64,000 bases of DNA from contig CH672374.1 of NCBI GenBank assembly GCA_000153385.1, positions 1,800,544-1,864,543 on the forward strand, read 5' to 3'. Position numbers and translations under genes: made by a program. Below the pieces are notes generated by a model, which did not search any database, was not told where the DNA came from, and worked only from the letters and a program-made list of their open reading frames with translations. Below are positions 43,385-52,960 of this stretch, one piece after another; position 1 is the first letter of the stretch; every line of letters begins with the position of its first letter. The stretch is from Flavobacteria bacterium BBFL7 (GTDB taxonomy: Bacteria > Bacteroidota > Bacteroidia > Flavobacteriales > Flavobacteriaceae).

Positions 43385-44569
43385 ATGAAGACGATTAACG
43401 ATATCAATTTTAAAGATAAAAAAGCTTTAGTAAGAGTAGACTTTAATGTACCACTCAATGATGATTTTGAGGTTACAGATACGACACGTATCCATGCTGC
43501 AAAGGATACGATTATTAAAATATTAGAAGATGAAGGATCTGTAATATTAATGTCACATCTAGGTCGTCCTAAAGGAAATCAAGAAGAATTCTCTTTGAAG
43601 CATATCGTTGCCGCTGCGACTGACATTCTAGGTGTTCAAGTGAAATTTGTAGAAGATACTATAGGAGATGCCGCTCAACAAGCAGCTGCAAACCTACAAC
43701 CATGCGAGGTTCTTTTATTAGAAAACTTAAGGTTTCATAGTGAAGAAACTGCTGGTGATTCCGCTTTCGCGAAAGCGTTATCTCAATTAGGAAATGTATA
43801 CGTAAATGACGCATTTGGTACTGCACATAGAGCACATGCCTCAACTGCAATTATCGCTCAATACTTTGAAGAAAAGTGCTTTGGTCACTTAATGACACGA
43901 GAAATAGAGAGTTTAAATAAAGTATTAGAAACTCCAGATCAACCTGTTGTAGCCATATTAGGTGGTGCAAAAGTTTCATCTAAGATTACAGTTATTGAAA
44001 ATATATTAGATAAAGTAGATGATTTAATCATCGCTGGTGGTATGGCTTATACTTTTATTAAAGCACAAGGTGGTAAAATAGGTGATTCTCTATGTGAGGA
44101 TGATAAAATGGGACTAGCTTTAGAAATTCTTGAAAAAGCTAAATCAAAAAACACAAATATTCATTTACCTGTAGACGCTATTACTGCAGACGCCTTTTCT
44201 GAGCATGCAACGATGGATAACGCCGCTATAGATGAGATTCCTAATGGTTGGATGGGATTAGATATAGGTGAAAAATCTAGATCAGAATTTCATACCGTAT
44301 TAATGCAAGCTAAAACTATTCTATGGAATGGTCCTGCTGGTGTATTTGAACTCGAACCTTTTTCACATGGTACTATATCACTAGGGAAATCTGTTGCTGC
44401 TTCTACTGCTGCTGGAGCATTTTCTTTAGTAGGTGGTGGTGACTCTGTAGCTGCAGTAAAACAATTTGGTTTTGATAATCAAGTAAGCTATGTATCTACT
44501 GGTGGTGGTGCCATGCTAGAAATGTTAGAAGGTAAAACACTTCCTGGTATTGCAGCCATATTGGACTAA
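43385..44569 (+). CDS. pgk: Phosphoglycerate kinase
   Basis: 394 residues from the ATG at 43385. Conserved blocks: ALVRVDFNVPLND (substrate-binding N-terminal domain), MSHLGRPKG, NLRFHSEE, VYVNDAFGTAHRAHAS, PVVAILGGAKVSSKI, GGMAYTF, WNGPAGVFE and SLVGGGDSVAAV near the nucleotide site. It catalyses 1,3-bisphosphoglycerate + ADP to 3-phosphoglycerate + ATP in glycolysis. Palindrome copy 11 encodes the AFAKALS stretch directly before VYVNDAFG, a place where many PGKs carry similar residues. The transglycosylase gene follows after 15 bp. Confidence 0.97.
   Translation: MKTINDINFKDKKALVRVDFNVPLNDDFEVTDTTRIHAAKDTIIKILEDEGSVILMSHLGRPKGNQEEFSLKHIVAAATDILGVQVKFVEDTIGDAAQQAAANLQPCEVLLLENLRFHSEETAGDSAFAKALSQLGNVYVNDAFGTAHRAHASTAIIAQYFEEKCFGHLMTREIESLNKVLETPDQPVVAILGGAKVSSKITVIENILDKVDDLIIAGGMAYTFIKAQGGKIGDSLCEDDKMGLALEILEKAKSKNTNIHLPVDAITADAFSEHATMDNAAIDEIPNGWMGLDIGEKSRSEFHTVLMQAKTILWNGPAGVFELEPFSHGTISLGKSVAASTAAGAFSLVGGGDSVAAVKQFGFDNQVSYVSTGGGAMLEMLEGKTLPGIAAILD
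43762..43777. repeat. Dispersed palindrome copy 11 (in pgk)
   Basis: CGCTTTCGCGAAAGCG, perfect 16 bp, read as Ala-Phe-Ala-Lys-Ala before the conserved VYVNDAFG block. Confidence 0.95.
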
Positions 44570-44584
44570 TACTTAAATCATTAC

Positions 44585-46161
44585 ATGTATAAATTCTTTT
44601 TCATCTTTTTTGCGATTTCTATGGGGTCAGTAGCGCAAGTTACACCAGATAGTACAAGTACTTCTAGTCGTATCATCACCTATGAGGAGTTCAAAAAAAA
44701 TCAGCAACAAGAACAGCAAGCTTTATCAGTATCAGATACAATTAAGCCTGTTACAGAAATAGTAATAGATAGTACTGCGATCGTTAGTATACCTGTATTA
44801 ACAGTGACTGATGCTGGTATTAATGAATATCCAGAGGTTGACGAATTTGACGAGAAATTACTTAAAGAATTGTATAATAATGACATGTATGATTACATGT
44901 ATGATGAAGTTATACAAATGGACTATAGTGAAGCTGTCATGAAATCCTTGCCTACAGACACACTTAAAGCACGTCTGAAACGTATTAATGAGAGCACACC
45001 ATTTCAAATAGATTACAATCCTGTATTAGAGCAATTAATTAATAAAAAGCTGAGTCACCAGCGTATCTATATGGAACGCTTAATGACTTTGAGTGATTAT
45101 TATTTTCCGCTATTTGAGGAGATGCTAGATAAATATGATATACCATTAGAGATGAAGTATCTAGCTGTAGTAGAAAGTGCACTAGATCCTAGAGCAAAAG
45201 TCGTGTAGGAGCTACTGGATTATGGCAGTTTATGTTTGCAACAGGCCGTGATTTTGATCTTCAAGTAAATTCTTATGTAGATGAACGCATGGATCCTATT
45301 AAATCTACTGAAGCTGCTTGTAAATTTTTAAAGAGTTTATATAATATTTATGGAGATTGGGATTTGGCTTTGGCAGCTTATAATTCTGGTCCTGGAAATG
45401 TAAATAAGGCTATTAGACGTAGTGGTGGATATAAAAACTATTGGAATCTAAGACCATATTTACCACGTGAGACAGCAGGATATGTGCCAGCTTTTCAAGC
45501 TATGGTATATTTATACACATATGCCAGCGAGCATGGTTTTCAACCTGCGCAAACCGCTTATAAAACAATTGCGACAGACACGATACGAGTAAAGAAAATG
45601 ATTTCTTTAGATCACGTTGCTCAATTTACTGATGAAGATATTGAAACTATACAATTTCATAATCCCAGCTATAAATTAGACATTATTCCAGCGGTTTCTG
45701 GTAGAAATTATTATTTGAGATTGCCGGTAAGAGCAGCAGGGAAATTTGTGAGTAGTGAGGATGCGGTATACGCTTTCGCGAAAGCAGAATTCGACAAAAA
45801 AGAAAAGCCATTACCAGAACTCGTTAAAGCAGAGTCACGTGTAGTTTATCGTGTTAAAAGTGGAGACTATTTAGGTAAAATTGCTAATAGATATGGTGTA
45901 AGAGTAAGCCAGCTCAAAAGGTGGAACAGTCTACGTAACAATAATTTAAAAATAGGACAGCGATTATATATTCATCCCAGAAGGCCCGTTACCAGTAGTG
46001 CTTCAAACACAAAAAAAGCACCTGGTAATTACAAAGTAAAAAGTGGTGATAGCTTATGGAAAATAGCAAACACCTATGGCATAACTATTGCTCAAATTAG
46101 AAAATTGAATCCTGGTAAAACCGAAGATTTACAACCAGGCACTACTTTAAAACTTAAATAA
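44585..46161 (+). pseudogene. mltD: MltD-like lytic transglycosylase with LysM repeats, frameshifted
   Basis: Two adjacent frames (44585-45208 and roughly 45199-46161) together make one protein. The first part has a signal peptide, an acidic spacer and the start of the SLT domain up to the catalytic AVVESALDPRAK. A missing A in the AAAA run at 45196-45199 then shifts the frame into a stop. Adding one A restores AKSRVGATGLWQFMFATG, the normal continuation. The second part carries the rest of SLT (LALAAYNSGPGNVNKAI) and two LysM repeats (YRVKSGDYLGKIANRYGV and YKVKSGDSLWKIANTYGI). It would cleave peptidoglycan in the periplasm. It could be a sequencing error, a true mutation or a recoding site. 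Confidence 0.88.
45771..45785. repeat. Dispersed palindrome copy 12 (in transglycosylase)
   Basis: CGCTTTCGCGAAAGC followed by A instead of G, read as Tyr-Ala-Phe-Ala-Lys-Ala. The change is synonymous (GCG to GCA). Confidence 0.9.
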
Positions 46162-46168
46162 TACTCTT

Positions 46169-47146
46169 ATGAGATCGATAGTTTACATATTTCTCGCAAT
46201 GATTACATTAACTGGTTGTAATGATGCGCCGGTAATTGTAACAGATAGCGCCGGTAGAATGAATGATATTCTACTAGTGATTGAAAATGAATTATGGGAG
46301 AATGAAGTAGGTGATAGTATTAGACAAATTCTAGCCGCACCAGTAGATGGATTAGTACGAGAAGAACCACAGTTTTCCCTTAATCAGATTGAGCCAGATT
46401 CTTTTGCAGGGCTGTTGATGAAGAATCGTAACTACTTAAAAGTTGAAGTATCTAATAAAGAACCTGGTGTAAATGTTACTACTGGTTTATATGCAAATCC
46501 ACAGACCGGTGTTATCATTAGAGGTAAAGACGCTGCTGGAATTATTGAGCAAATTATTACTAATGCACAACAAATTAAAACCATCTTTAACGATGGAGAG
46601 ATCAAAGAAAAGCAACGCTTGATGGAAAAAGTAGCGCTTAATATAGATCAGATTAAGGAACGATTTAATATTGAACTAATCGCACCTAGATCATATAGAT
46701 ATGCAGCACCAGACGATAAAGATTTTTTCTGGTTGCGACGTAATATTAAGGAAGGTACCATGGATATTATGATTTATGAAGTAAATCGTGATAAAATTCC
46801 ACAAGATTCTAATGTAGTAGCTAGTATTACTAAGGTAAGAGACTCTGTAGGTTCTTTAAAAGTTCCTGTGGATAAAGGTGAATTTATAACTGAACGTGCT
46901 TTCTCTCCTTATGTTAATGAAAGTCAAGTAGACGGTAAGTTTGCTTATGAAACTAAAGGATTATGGGAAGTAAGTGGACAGTTTATGTCTGGACCTTTTT
47001 TGAATTATGCGATTTATAACGAAGAAAAGAATAATTGGTTAATTATTGAAGGTTATATTTTTGCACCTAGTGCAAAGCAACGTAATTACCTTTTTGAACT
47101 AGAATCGATATTGAAAAGTGTGAAGTTTATATCACAAGAAGATTAA
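46169..47146 (+). CDS. DUF4837-like lipoprotein
   Basis: 325 residues. A lipoprotein signal ends in TLTGC. The N-terminal sequence GRMNDILLVIENELWENEVGDSIRQIL is typical of the Bacteroidota family DUF4837. The central NRDKIPQDSNVVASITKVRDSVG and the AYETKGLWEVSGQFMSGPFLNY block are also family-like. Function unknown; the protein probably sits in an envelope membrane. It begins 7 bp after the transglycosylase gene, so a role in cell-wall turnover is possible by context only. A strong hairpin follows. Confidence 0.82.
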   Translation: MRSIVYIFLAMITLTGCNDAPVIVTDSAGRMNDILLVIENELWENEVGDSIRQILAAPVDGLVREEPQFSLNQIEPDSFAGLLMKNRNYLKVEVSNKEPGVNVTTGLYANPQTGVIIRGKDAAGIIEQIITNAQQIKTIFNDGEIKEKQRLMEKVALNIDQIKERFNIELIAPRSYRYAAPDDKDFFWLRRNIKEGTMDIMIYEVNRDKIPQDSNVVASITKVRDSVGSLKVPVDKGEFITERAFSPYVNESQVDGKFAYETKGLWEVSGQFMSGPFLNYAIYNEEKNNWLIIEGYIFAPSAKQRNYLFELESILKSVKFISQED

Positions 47147-47167
47147 AAGATATATAATGATTTAATT

Positions 47168-47206
47168 AAAAAAAGCCCTTTCAATTTAATTGAAAGGGCT
47201 TTTTTA
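47168..47206. terminator. Bidirectional intrinsic terminator
   Basis: AAAAAAGCCCTTTCAAT and its complement ATTGAAAGGGCTTTTTT, short loop, between the convergent DUF4837 and tatA genes. Confidence 0.93.
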
Positions 47207-47222
47207 TAAAATATGATTTAGA

Positions 47223-47414
47223 CTAGTTGTTAGAGTCTATTTGATCATTATTTGCTTTGTCTTCCTTAGTAGCGTCTTTAAATTCTTTAATTCCACCACC
47301 TAGACCGCGCATTAATTCTGGTATTTTTTTACCTCCAAAAATCAATAACACTACTAGCGCTATTAATATAATACTACCATAACCAGGCATTCCTAAAATA
47401 AAGTTTGCTAACAT
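47223..47414 (-). CDS. tatA: Twin-arginine translocase subunit TatA/E family
   Basis: 63 residues from the ATG at 47414. One membrane helix ([22 protein letters not shown]) is followed by the amphipathic helix with [25 protein letters not shown], the TatA signature. The tail is acidic and polar. It forms the pore-like component of the Tat system for folded proteins. tatC is not in the window. Confidence 0.94.
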   Translation of the reverse strand: MLANFILGMPGYGSIILIALVVLLIFGGKKIPELMRGLGGGIKEFKDATKEDKANNDQIDSNN

Positions 47415-47627
47415 AATATGTGTTTTAAAAACATTACAAAGATACAATGAACTCTTTCAAACTTTTAATAATGACGTTAAAATTACTTATTTTATAAAAA
47501 GTAGAAGGTTAGCCCATTTCTAGCTACCTATAATTATCCTAAATAAGACAATTTTAAAGCATACTTAAAGTTAAGATTAGTAAGAACAGCATTGTATAGA
47601 AATAACGTGCGAGCTATTATATTATTT

Positions 47628-47635
47628 TATCTTTG
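47628..47635 (+). promoter_or_regulatory. Bacteroidota -7 element for the M23 peptidase gene
   Basis: TATCTTTG, exact TAnnTTTG, 19 bp before the ATG. Confidence 0.5.
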
Positions 47636-47654
47636 AATTTCGTTATAAACGCTC

Positions 47655-48521
47655 ATGGCTACTAAAAAGGAAAAAGGAAAACTTAAGAGAAAATGGCTGC
47701 ATCGCTATCGCATGGTGGTACTCAATGATGATACTTTTGAAGAACGCTTTTCTTTAAACTTAACGAGGTTAAATGTTTTTATCGTCACTGTTCTATCTGC
47801 TATCATTCTTATTGGATTAACCACGGTTTTAATTGCATTTACTCCATTGAGAGAATTTATTCCTGGTTATGCTAGTACAAAACTTACTAAAGATGTCATA
47901 ACCCTAGAAAATAAAACAGACTCTTTACTAACTTCTATACAATTACAACAACAAAAATATGATCGTATACAAATGGTATTAAGTGGTAATATTACTGCTG
48001 CAGAATATGCTAGAATCGATAGTATTGCAAAAATAGAAACAGCAAATCAGGAGGATCTTACGATGCCTATTGAAGAGGACAGCCTGTTGAGAGATGAGGT
48101 AGATCGTGAGGATAAATACAATGTAATAGAAGGAGCGACCACTCGAACTAACTTTATTTTCTTTACACCAGTTACAGGAACAATATCTGATGAGTTCAAT
48201 GCTCAAAAGAAACACTATGCAGTAGATATAACATCGGCAGCAAATGCACCTGTAAAAGCAGCTGCAGATGGTACCGTGATATTTGCAGGATGGAGCACAG
48301 ATACGGGAAATACCATACTTATGGAACATTCTTATGGTGTTATCACTGTTTATAAACACATGGCTACTTTAAATAAAAAGCAAAACGATCAAGTGCAAGC
48401 TGGTGAGGTGATAGGGATCGTAGGTAATACAGGTGAATTGACTAATGGACCGCATTTACATTTTGAATTGTGGATGGATGGCTATCCACAAGACCCAACT
48501 AATTTTATTAACTTTCAATAA
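47655..48521 (+). CDS. M23 family metallopeptidase (LytM-like)
   Basis: 288 residues. A basic cytoplasmic N-terminus is followed by one membrane helix (LNVFIVTVLSAIILIGLTTVLIAF) and a coiled-coil stretch. The LytM domain begins near VTGTISDEFNAQKKHYAVDI and carries the zinc motifs HYAVDI (the H-x-x-x-D site) and GPHLHFELW (H-x-H). It would cleave cell-wall cross-links or activate amidases in the periplasm. Its stop codon overlaps the GH3-like gene's ATG (TAATG), so translation is likely coupled. Confidence 0.92.
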   Translation: MATKKEKGKLKRKWLHRYRMVVLNDDTFEERFSLNLTRLNVFIVTVLSAIILIGLTTVLIAFTPLREFIPGYASTKLTKDVITLENKTDSLLTSIQLQQQKYDRIQMVLSGNITAAEYARIDSIAKIETANQEDLTMPIEEDSLLRDEVDREDKYNVIEGATTRTNFIFFTPVTGTISDEFNAQKKHYAVDITSAANAPVKAAADGTVIFAGWSTDTGNTILMEHSYGVITVYKHMATLNKKQNDQVQAGEVIGIVGNTGELTNGPHLHFELWMDGYPQDPTNFINFQ

Positions 48522-50011
48522 TGTCAATAAAATCAATTGCAGCAAAGCTATTTGCAGCCGTTATAGATAGGCAAACTCGTAAATGGTCAACGCAACCAGT
48601 CGCTACTCAAGAAAAAGTTTTTAAACACCTCATTAAGACTGCTCGAGATACGGCTTTTGGTAAGGCTCATTCTTTTCAAGATATAGATTCCCATGCTACT
48701 TTTATTGATAAAGTACCAGTAAGAGATTATGAAGAATTAAGGCCATTTGTAGATAGAGTTGTGGCCGGAGAATCAGATATATTATGGCCAGGTCAACCGT
48801 TATATTATGCAAAAACTTCTGGAACTACTAGTGGCGCAAAATATATTCCCATTACAAAAGAGTCCATGCCAGAGCATGTAAAGGCGGCTCGTAATGCAAT
48901 TCTAAGTTATATCCACGAGACTGGTAAAGCTACCTTTGTCGATCATAAAATGATTTTTTTGCAGGGTAGTCCTGAGATGGAAGATAAAAATGGTGTGCAA
49001 TTAGGTCGATTAAGTGGTATTGTCGCTCATTATGTGCCAGGATACTTACAAAAAAATCGTCTACCATCATGGAAAACAAATTGTATTGAAGATTGGGAAA
49101 CTAAGGTTGAAGCCATTATTGATGAAACCTTACCTGAGAATATGGGTATTATTTCTGGAATCCCTAGTTGGGTACAAATGTATTTTGAGCGCATTAAACA
49201 ACGTACGGGAAAGAAAGTAGGAGATGTATTTCCTAACTTTAATCTCTTCATATATGGCGGTGTAAATTTTGAACCTTATAGACCTAAATTTGAGCAGCTT
49301 ATAGGGAGAAAGGTTGATAGTATCGAGCTTTTTCCAGCCAGTGAAGGGTTTTTTGCATATCAAGATAAACAAGATGTAAAAGGCATGCTTTTACTCTTAG
49401 ATGCTGGAATTTTTTATGAATTTATTCCTGCAAATCAATTCTTTGAGGAAAATGCACCACGATTAACTATAGGTGAGGTAGAGATAGGTGTGAATTATGT
49501 GCTTATTATTTCTACAACTGCTGGTTTATGGGCTTATAATATTGGTGATACTATCGCTTTCACATCAACTGATCCTTATCGGGTTATTGTTACCGGTCGT
49601 ATTAAACATTATATAAGTGCAAGTGGAGAACATGTCATAGGTAAAGAAGTAGAGCATGCCATGAAAGAAGCGGCACAAATTCATAATGTGGTAATTAATG
49701 AATTTACCGTTGCTCCACAATTAGCGCCACCAGATGGACAACTACCATATCACGAGTGGTTTATAGAATTTGGTGAACAACCTAATGATCTGGAAGAGTT
49801 TAAGACAACATTAGACCTTAAAATGAGAGCACAAAATTCCTATTACGATGATCTTATAGTAGGTAAAATACTACAGCCTTTAGTCTTGAGTCAGGTTCCT
49901 CAAAATGGTTTTAAACAATATATGAAAACCATAGGGAAATTAGGTGGACAAAATAAGTTACCGCGACTCTCTAATGATCGTAAGATTGCTCAGGTATTAG
50001 AGCAATTATAG
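48521..50011 (+). CDS. GH3-like acyl-adenylating enzyme
   Basis: 496 residues, soluble. The ATP/AMP motifs of the firefly-luciferase/GH3 group are YAKTSGTTSGAKYIPIT (P-loop-like), ELFPASEGFFAYQ and YNIGDTIAFTSTDPYRVIVTGR. Plant GH3 proteins join amino acids to jasmonate or auxin; bacterial members have unknown acids and amines as substrates. No peptide-synthesis partner is next to it. Its translational coupling to a peptidoglycan peptidase gene is curious. The enzyme is probably cytoplasmic. Confidence 0.88.
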   Translation: MSIKSIAAKLFAAVIDRQTRKWSTQPVATQEKVFKHLIKTARDTAFGKAHSFQDIDSHATFIDKVPVRDYEELRPFVDRVVAGESDILWPGQPLYYAKTSGTTSGAKYIPITKESMPEHVKAARNAILSYIHETGKATFVDHKMIFLQGSPEMEDKNGVQLGRLSGIVAHYVPGYLQKNRLPSWKTNCIEDWETKVEAIIDETLPENMGIISGIPSWVQMYFERIKQRTGKKVGDVFPNFNLFIYGGVNFEPYRPKFEQLIGRKVDSIELFPASEGFFAYQDKQDVKGMLLLLDAGIFYEFIPANQFFEENAPRLTIGEVEIGVNYVLIISTTAGLWAYNIGDTIAFTSTDPYRVIVTGRIKHYISASGEHVIGKEVEHAMKEAAQIHNVVINEFTVAPQLAPPDGQLPYHEWFIEFGEQPNDLEEFKTTLDLKMRAQNSYYDDLIVGKILQPLVLSQVPQNGFKQYMKTIGKLGGQNKLPRLSNDRKIAQVLEQL

Positions 50012-50094
50012 TTGGATTGATTTTCTATAATTAATTTTACAATCTTATAACAACCGCTATAAGTGGTTATTGCTGTATAGACTAGTTAAATAAC

Positions 50095-50102
50095 TATCTT
50101 TG
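50095..50102 (+). promoter_or_regulatory. Bacteroidota -7 element for the DUF6909-like gene
   Basis: TATCTTTG, exact TAnnTTTG, 16 bp before the ATG. A TTG triplet at 50070-50072, 22 bp further upstream, could be part of a -33 element. Confidence 0.5.
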
Positions 50103-50118
50103 CTAGGAAATTTATTAT

Positions 50119-51852
50119 ATGCCTATACTTAACGTAGAACCACGCACAAGAGCCCAAGAAAGTACAAATGCTATCGAGCGCATGTATATAACCATGCGAC
50201 ATTTATTTAATCGTGGCTTTTATAAACCTATGGGTGTGAGTGGAGAATCATTAAGAGAATCACTACTTACCTTAAGACCAGAAATCTATGGTTCTATTGC
50301 TGAGGAGAAAATAGAGCTCAGCGGTTTACTTTACGTGATGGACCGTTTACCAGAAGGTATTGAAGAGTGTTCTTATATCAATTTAACTAGTGACGAAGGC
50401 TATCAAGGCTCACATTTTAAAGCGATTATCCCTAAAAAGAGACGTCGCAACTGCTATCGTATCGATAAGCACCAGATGAATATTGAGGTCACTCGTGGTC
50501 GCTCAGAGATCTATGACATCTTAACACACCTTACCTTTCTTATGATAGAATCTCATAAAATTATGAAGCAGGTTCTAGTTGGTGATAATGGTAGTACCAC
50601 TCGCGACTGGAAATGTCTTGAGGCAGTTGTAGGAAAAACTAAACTAACACAGCAAGAGAAAGAAGTTGCCGTAACACATGTAGCGACCATTTTGGGTCGC
50701 ACATTTGAAGAAGTGATGAGCGTTTATAATGATTTTGCAACTGCAAAAAATCCTCATCAGTTTCTAAGTACCATCTATCATTTAGGTAATCTTGCAAAGA
50801 AAGAGATCCTAGATGGGGAAAAGAGATTGGTGACATTCTCTCCTGTTTTAAGAGAACGCCTAGGTCATCATATTCATGGCGATAAATGGGCGTTACGTAT
50901 CAAGCAGCATCTAGTAGATCATAACTTATTTGACAGACCATTACATATCATTAGTGCAAACTTGCATAGTGTGATGAATTCACTCTATGGACCTAAAGCG
51001 CTAGAAGCAAAGTTGAAAAATAGCGACCGTATGGAATTGTTTGCGACTCTTAGTAATGACGCCGCAAAGAAAGATCGTGACGCTATTAAAAAACATGCTC
51101 TTGCAAACGGTATGTCTTATCTCAAGGACGAGAGTGGTACTAATATAGACGTACAAATTTTTGATATGTCCCAGTGCCAGTACATGGATGTAGATTTTTG
51201 TTCAGTTAGCTTTCGCGAAAGCGAGGAAAACACAAAGCCAGTGCTAATTGTTATGGACTACGCTTTTGGAGAACAGGCTTATGAAACCATGGATGAGTTG
51301 TTGAAACCATACAAAGATGAAAATGGTAAACTGCATTTAATGAACATGAAGTCTATCAACATCATGGGTAAAGCAGGAATACTAGAAGGAGATAAAGGTG
51401 ATATCATGGTTCCTGATGCACATGTTTTTGAAGGTACTGCAGATAATTACCCGTTTAAAAATAAACTGACTAAAAAAGATTTAAAAACGGATGGTATCAA
51501 TGTAGTAGCCGGTTCTATGGTGACTGTATTAGGTACTTCGCTACAAAATAAAGACTTATTACAATTCTTCTATAGTTCTAGCTGGCGTGTTATAGGATTA
51601 GAGATGGAAGGCGCTCATTACCAAAAAGCGATACAGGCAGCCTCTCGAGTACGTCGCAGTATCAATAAAAAGATCAATGTGCGATATGCATATTATGCTA
51701 GTGATAATCCATTAAAGACAGGTCACACACTTGCCAGTGGTGGATTAGGTCTTACAGGAGTAAAACCAGTATATGTCATTACTGAGAAGATTCTTGAACA
51801 GATCATGGAAAATAGTGTCGCGCCAGAAATAAGTACCCCAAATATAATTTAA
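50119..51852 (+). CDS. DUF6909-like protein with nucleoside-phosphorylase-like C-terminal part
   Basis: 577 residues, soluble. The first 250 residues are helical (RTRAQESTNAIERMYITMRHLFNRGFYKPMG) without recognisable motifs. The C-terminal half contains PVLIVMDYAFGEQAYETM, IMGKAGILEGDKGDIMVPDAH and WRVIGLEMEGAHYQKAI. The last resembles the E-M-E-G ribose-binding motif of purine nucleoside phosphorylases and MTA/SAH nucleosidases, with an Asp further on (YYASDNPLKTG). I recall the family as DUF6909; the catalysed reaction is not known to me. Palindrome copy 13 reads SFRES. It stands alone, with 70 bp to the wzz-like gene. Confidence 0.7.
   Translation: MPILNVEPRTRAQESTNAIERMYITMRHLFNRGFYKPMGVSGESLRESLLTLRPEIYGSIAEEKIELSGLLYVMDRLPEGIEECSYINLTSDEGYQGSHFKAIIPKKRRRNCYRIDKHQMNIEVTRGRSEIYDILTHLTFLMIESHKIMKQVLVGDNGSTTRDWKCLEAVVGKTKLTQQEKEVAVTHVATILGRTFEEVMSVYNDFATAKNPHQFLSTIYHLGNLAKKEILDGEKRLVTFSPVLRERLGHHIHGDKWALRIKQHLVDHNLFDRPLHIISANLHSVMNSLYGPKALEAKLKNSDRMELFATLSNDAAKKDRDAIKKHALANGMSYLKDESGTNIDVQIFDMSQCQYMDVDFCSVSFRESEENTKPVLIVMDYAFGEQAYETMDELLKPYKDENGKLHLMNMKSINIMGKAGILEGDKGDIMVPDAHVFEGTADNYPFKNKLTKKDLKTDGINVVAGSMVTVLGTSLQNKDLLQFFYSSSWRVIGLEMEGAHYQKAIQAASRVRRSINKKINVRYAYYASDNPLKTGHTLASGGLGLTGVKPVYVITEKILEQIMENSVAPEISTPNII
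51209..51222. repeat. Dispersed palindrome copy 13 (in DUF6909-like CDS)
   Basis: GCTTTCGCGAAAGC plus GA on the right, read as Ser-Phe-Arg-Glu-Ser. It is the only coding copy in this third frame. Confidence 0.95.
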
Positions 51853-51922
51853 GCTTCCTGTCATCGTTTCTAGAAAGAAGTAAACTTCAATTATATTTGA
51901 ATAAATAAAATCATCGATTTTC

Positions 51923-52960
51923 ATGGAAAACCAACCACAGAATAATCAAGAACAAGAAGTAGATTTAGTTCCCGTTTTTGTCTGGATTAGTAATGGATTT
52001 AAAAATGTTTTTACAGGTATAGGTAAGATATTTAAAGGCATTGTCCATTTTCTTATTCTATTTCTGATTTTCATTCAGAAAAACATAATCATCATTGCAA
52101 TAACTTCCATTATAGGTATTGCCTTAGGTTGGTATTTGAATTCAAAATCTAGTGATCAATTTACGGCTCAGGTAGTGGTACAACCTAATTTTAAAAGTTC
52201 TGGTCAATTAATTTCTAATATCAATTATTACCAGTCTTTAGTAGAACAAGAAGACTTTGAGAAATTAGCTCAAGAACTGAACAGCTCAAAAGATAAAACT
52301 GCTAAAATCACTTCATTAAGCATCCGTCCAGAGTATAACGATACAGAGCTACTAGAAGAATATGATCAACTGGCAAGAAAGTCAGACACCATGGCTTTAG
52401 ATAACTTCACTTTTGAAGGTTTTAAAGCAGCAAAACGAGATCAAGATTATCAATTTCAGTTAATTGAAGTAGCTTCAAAAGATAGAACCGTTTTAGAAAA
52501 CTTAATTAATGAAGTGATTAAAGTTAAAGAGAATTCAATTATTAAGGCAGAGCAGCAAGCACTTAAAGAAACTGCAGATTTTAACCTTAAATCTATGAGT
52601 TATCAGTTAATAGAACTAGACTCTTTAATCGCGGCTTATCAAACAGCTATTAAATCTAGTGATGTACAAGGTGGTAATGGTACTAATTTATACCTAGGTG
52701 ATCAAAAACCATCTGAGGCATTAAAAAACCTATTTGATCAAAAGAGAAATATACTTTATCAAATGTCTAGTGCTAGACAAGATAAGTACAGCTACAACAG
52801 TACAATCAATGTGGTATCGCAATACATTAAAAAAGGTGTGATAGAAAAAAAACATTACCGTCTTAAAGGAGCTTTGATCGGTCTAGGATTTGGACTTTTA
52901 ATTGCTCTTTTCCCATTGGTTTGGAGATTTTTGAAAAACTACGAAAAAGAGAATGCATAA
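51923..52960 (+). CDS. Chain-length determinant (Wzz/PCP-like) membrane protein
   Basis: 345 residues. Two membrane helices bracket a large periplasmic domain: about 45-72 (ILFLIFIQKNIIIIAITSIIG) and about 317-335 (LIGLGFGLLIALFPLVW). The middle is helical and coiled-coil, the layout of polysaccharide co-polymerases, and the cytoplasmic N-terminus is longer than in enterobacterial Wzz. It would set the length of the O-antigen or capsule made by the following genes. It overlaps rfbB by 8 bp. Confidence 0.8.
   Translation: MENQPQNNQEQEVDLVPVFVWISNGFKNVFTGIGKIFKGIVHFLILFLIFIQKNIIIIAITSIIGIALGWYLNSKSSDQFTAQVVVQPNFKSSGQLISNINYYQSLVEQEDFEKLAQELNSSKDKTAKITSLSIRPEYNDTELLEEYDQLARKSDTMALDNFTFEGFKAAKRDQDYQFQLIEVASKDRTVLENLINEVIKVKENSIIKAEQQALKETADFNLKSMSYQLIELDSLIAAYQTAIKSSDVQGGNGTNLYLGDQKPSEALKNLFDQKRNILYQMSSARQDKYSYNSTINVVSQYIKKGVIEKKHYRLKGALIGLGFGLLIALFPLVWRFLKNYEKENA

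Noticed and set aside
45190-45210. Programmed -1 frameshifting in the transglycosylase
   Set aside because: The A-run is only four long, the P-site codon cannot re-pair well and I see no downstream stimulatory structure. Mutation or sequencing error is simpler.
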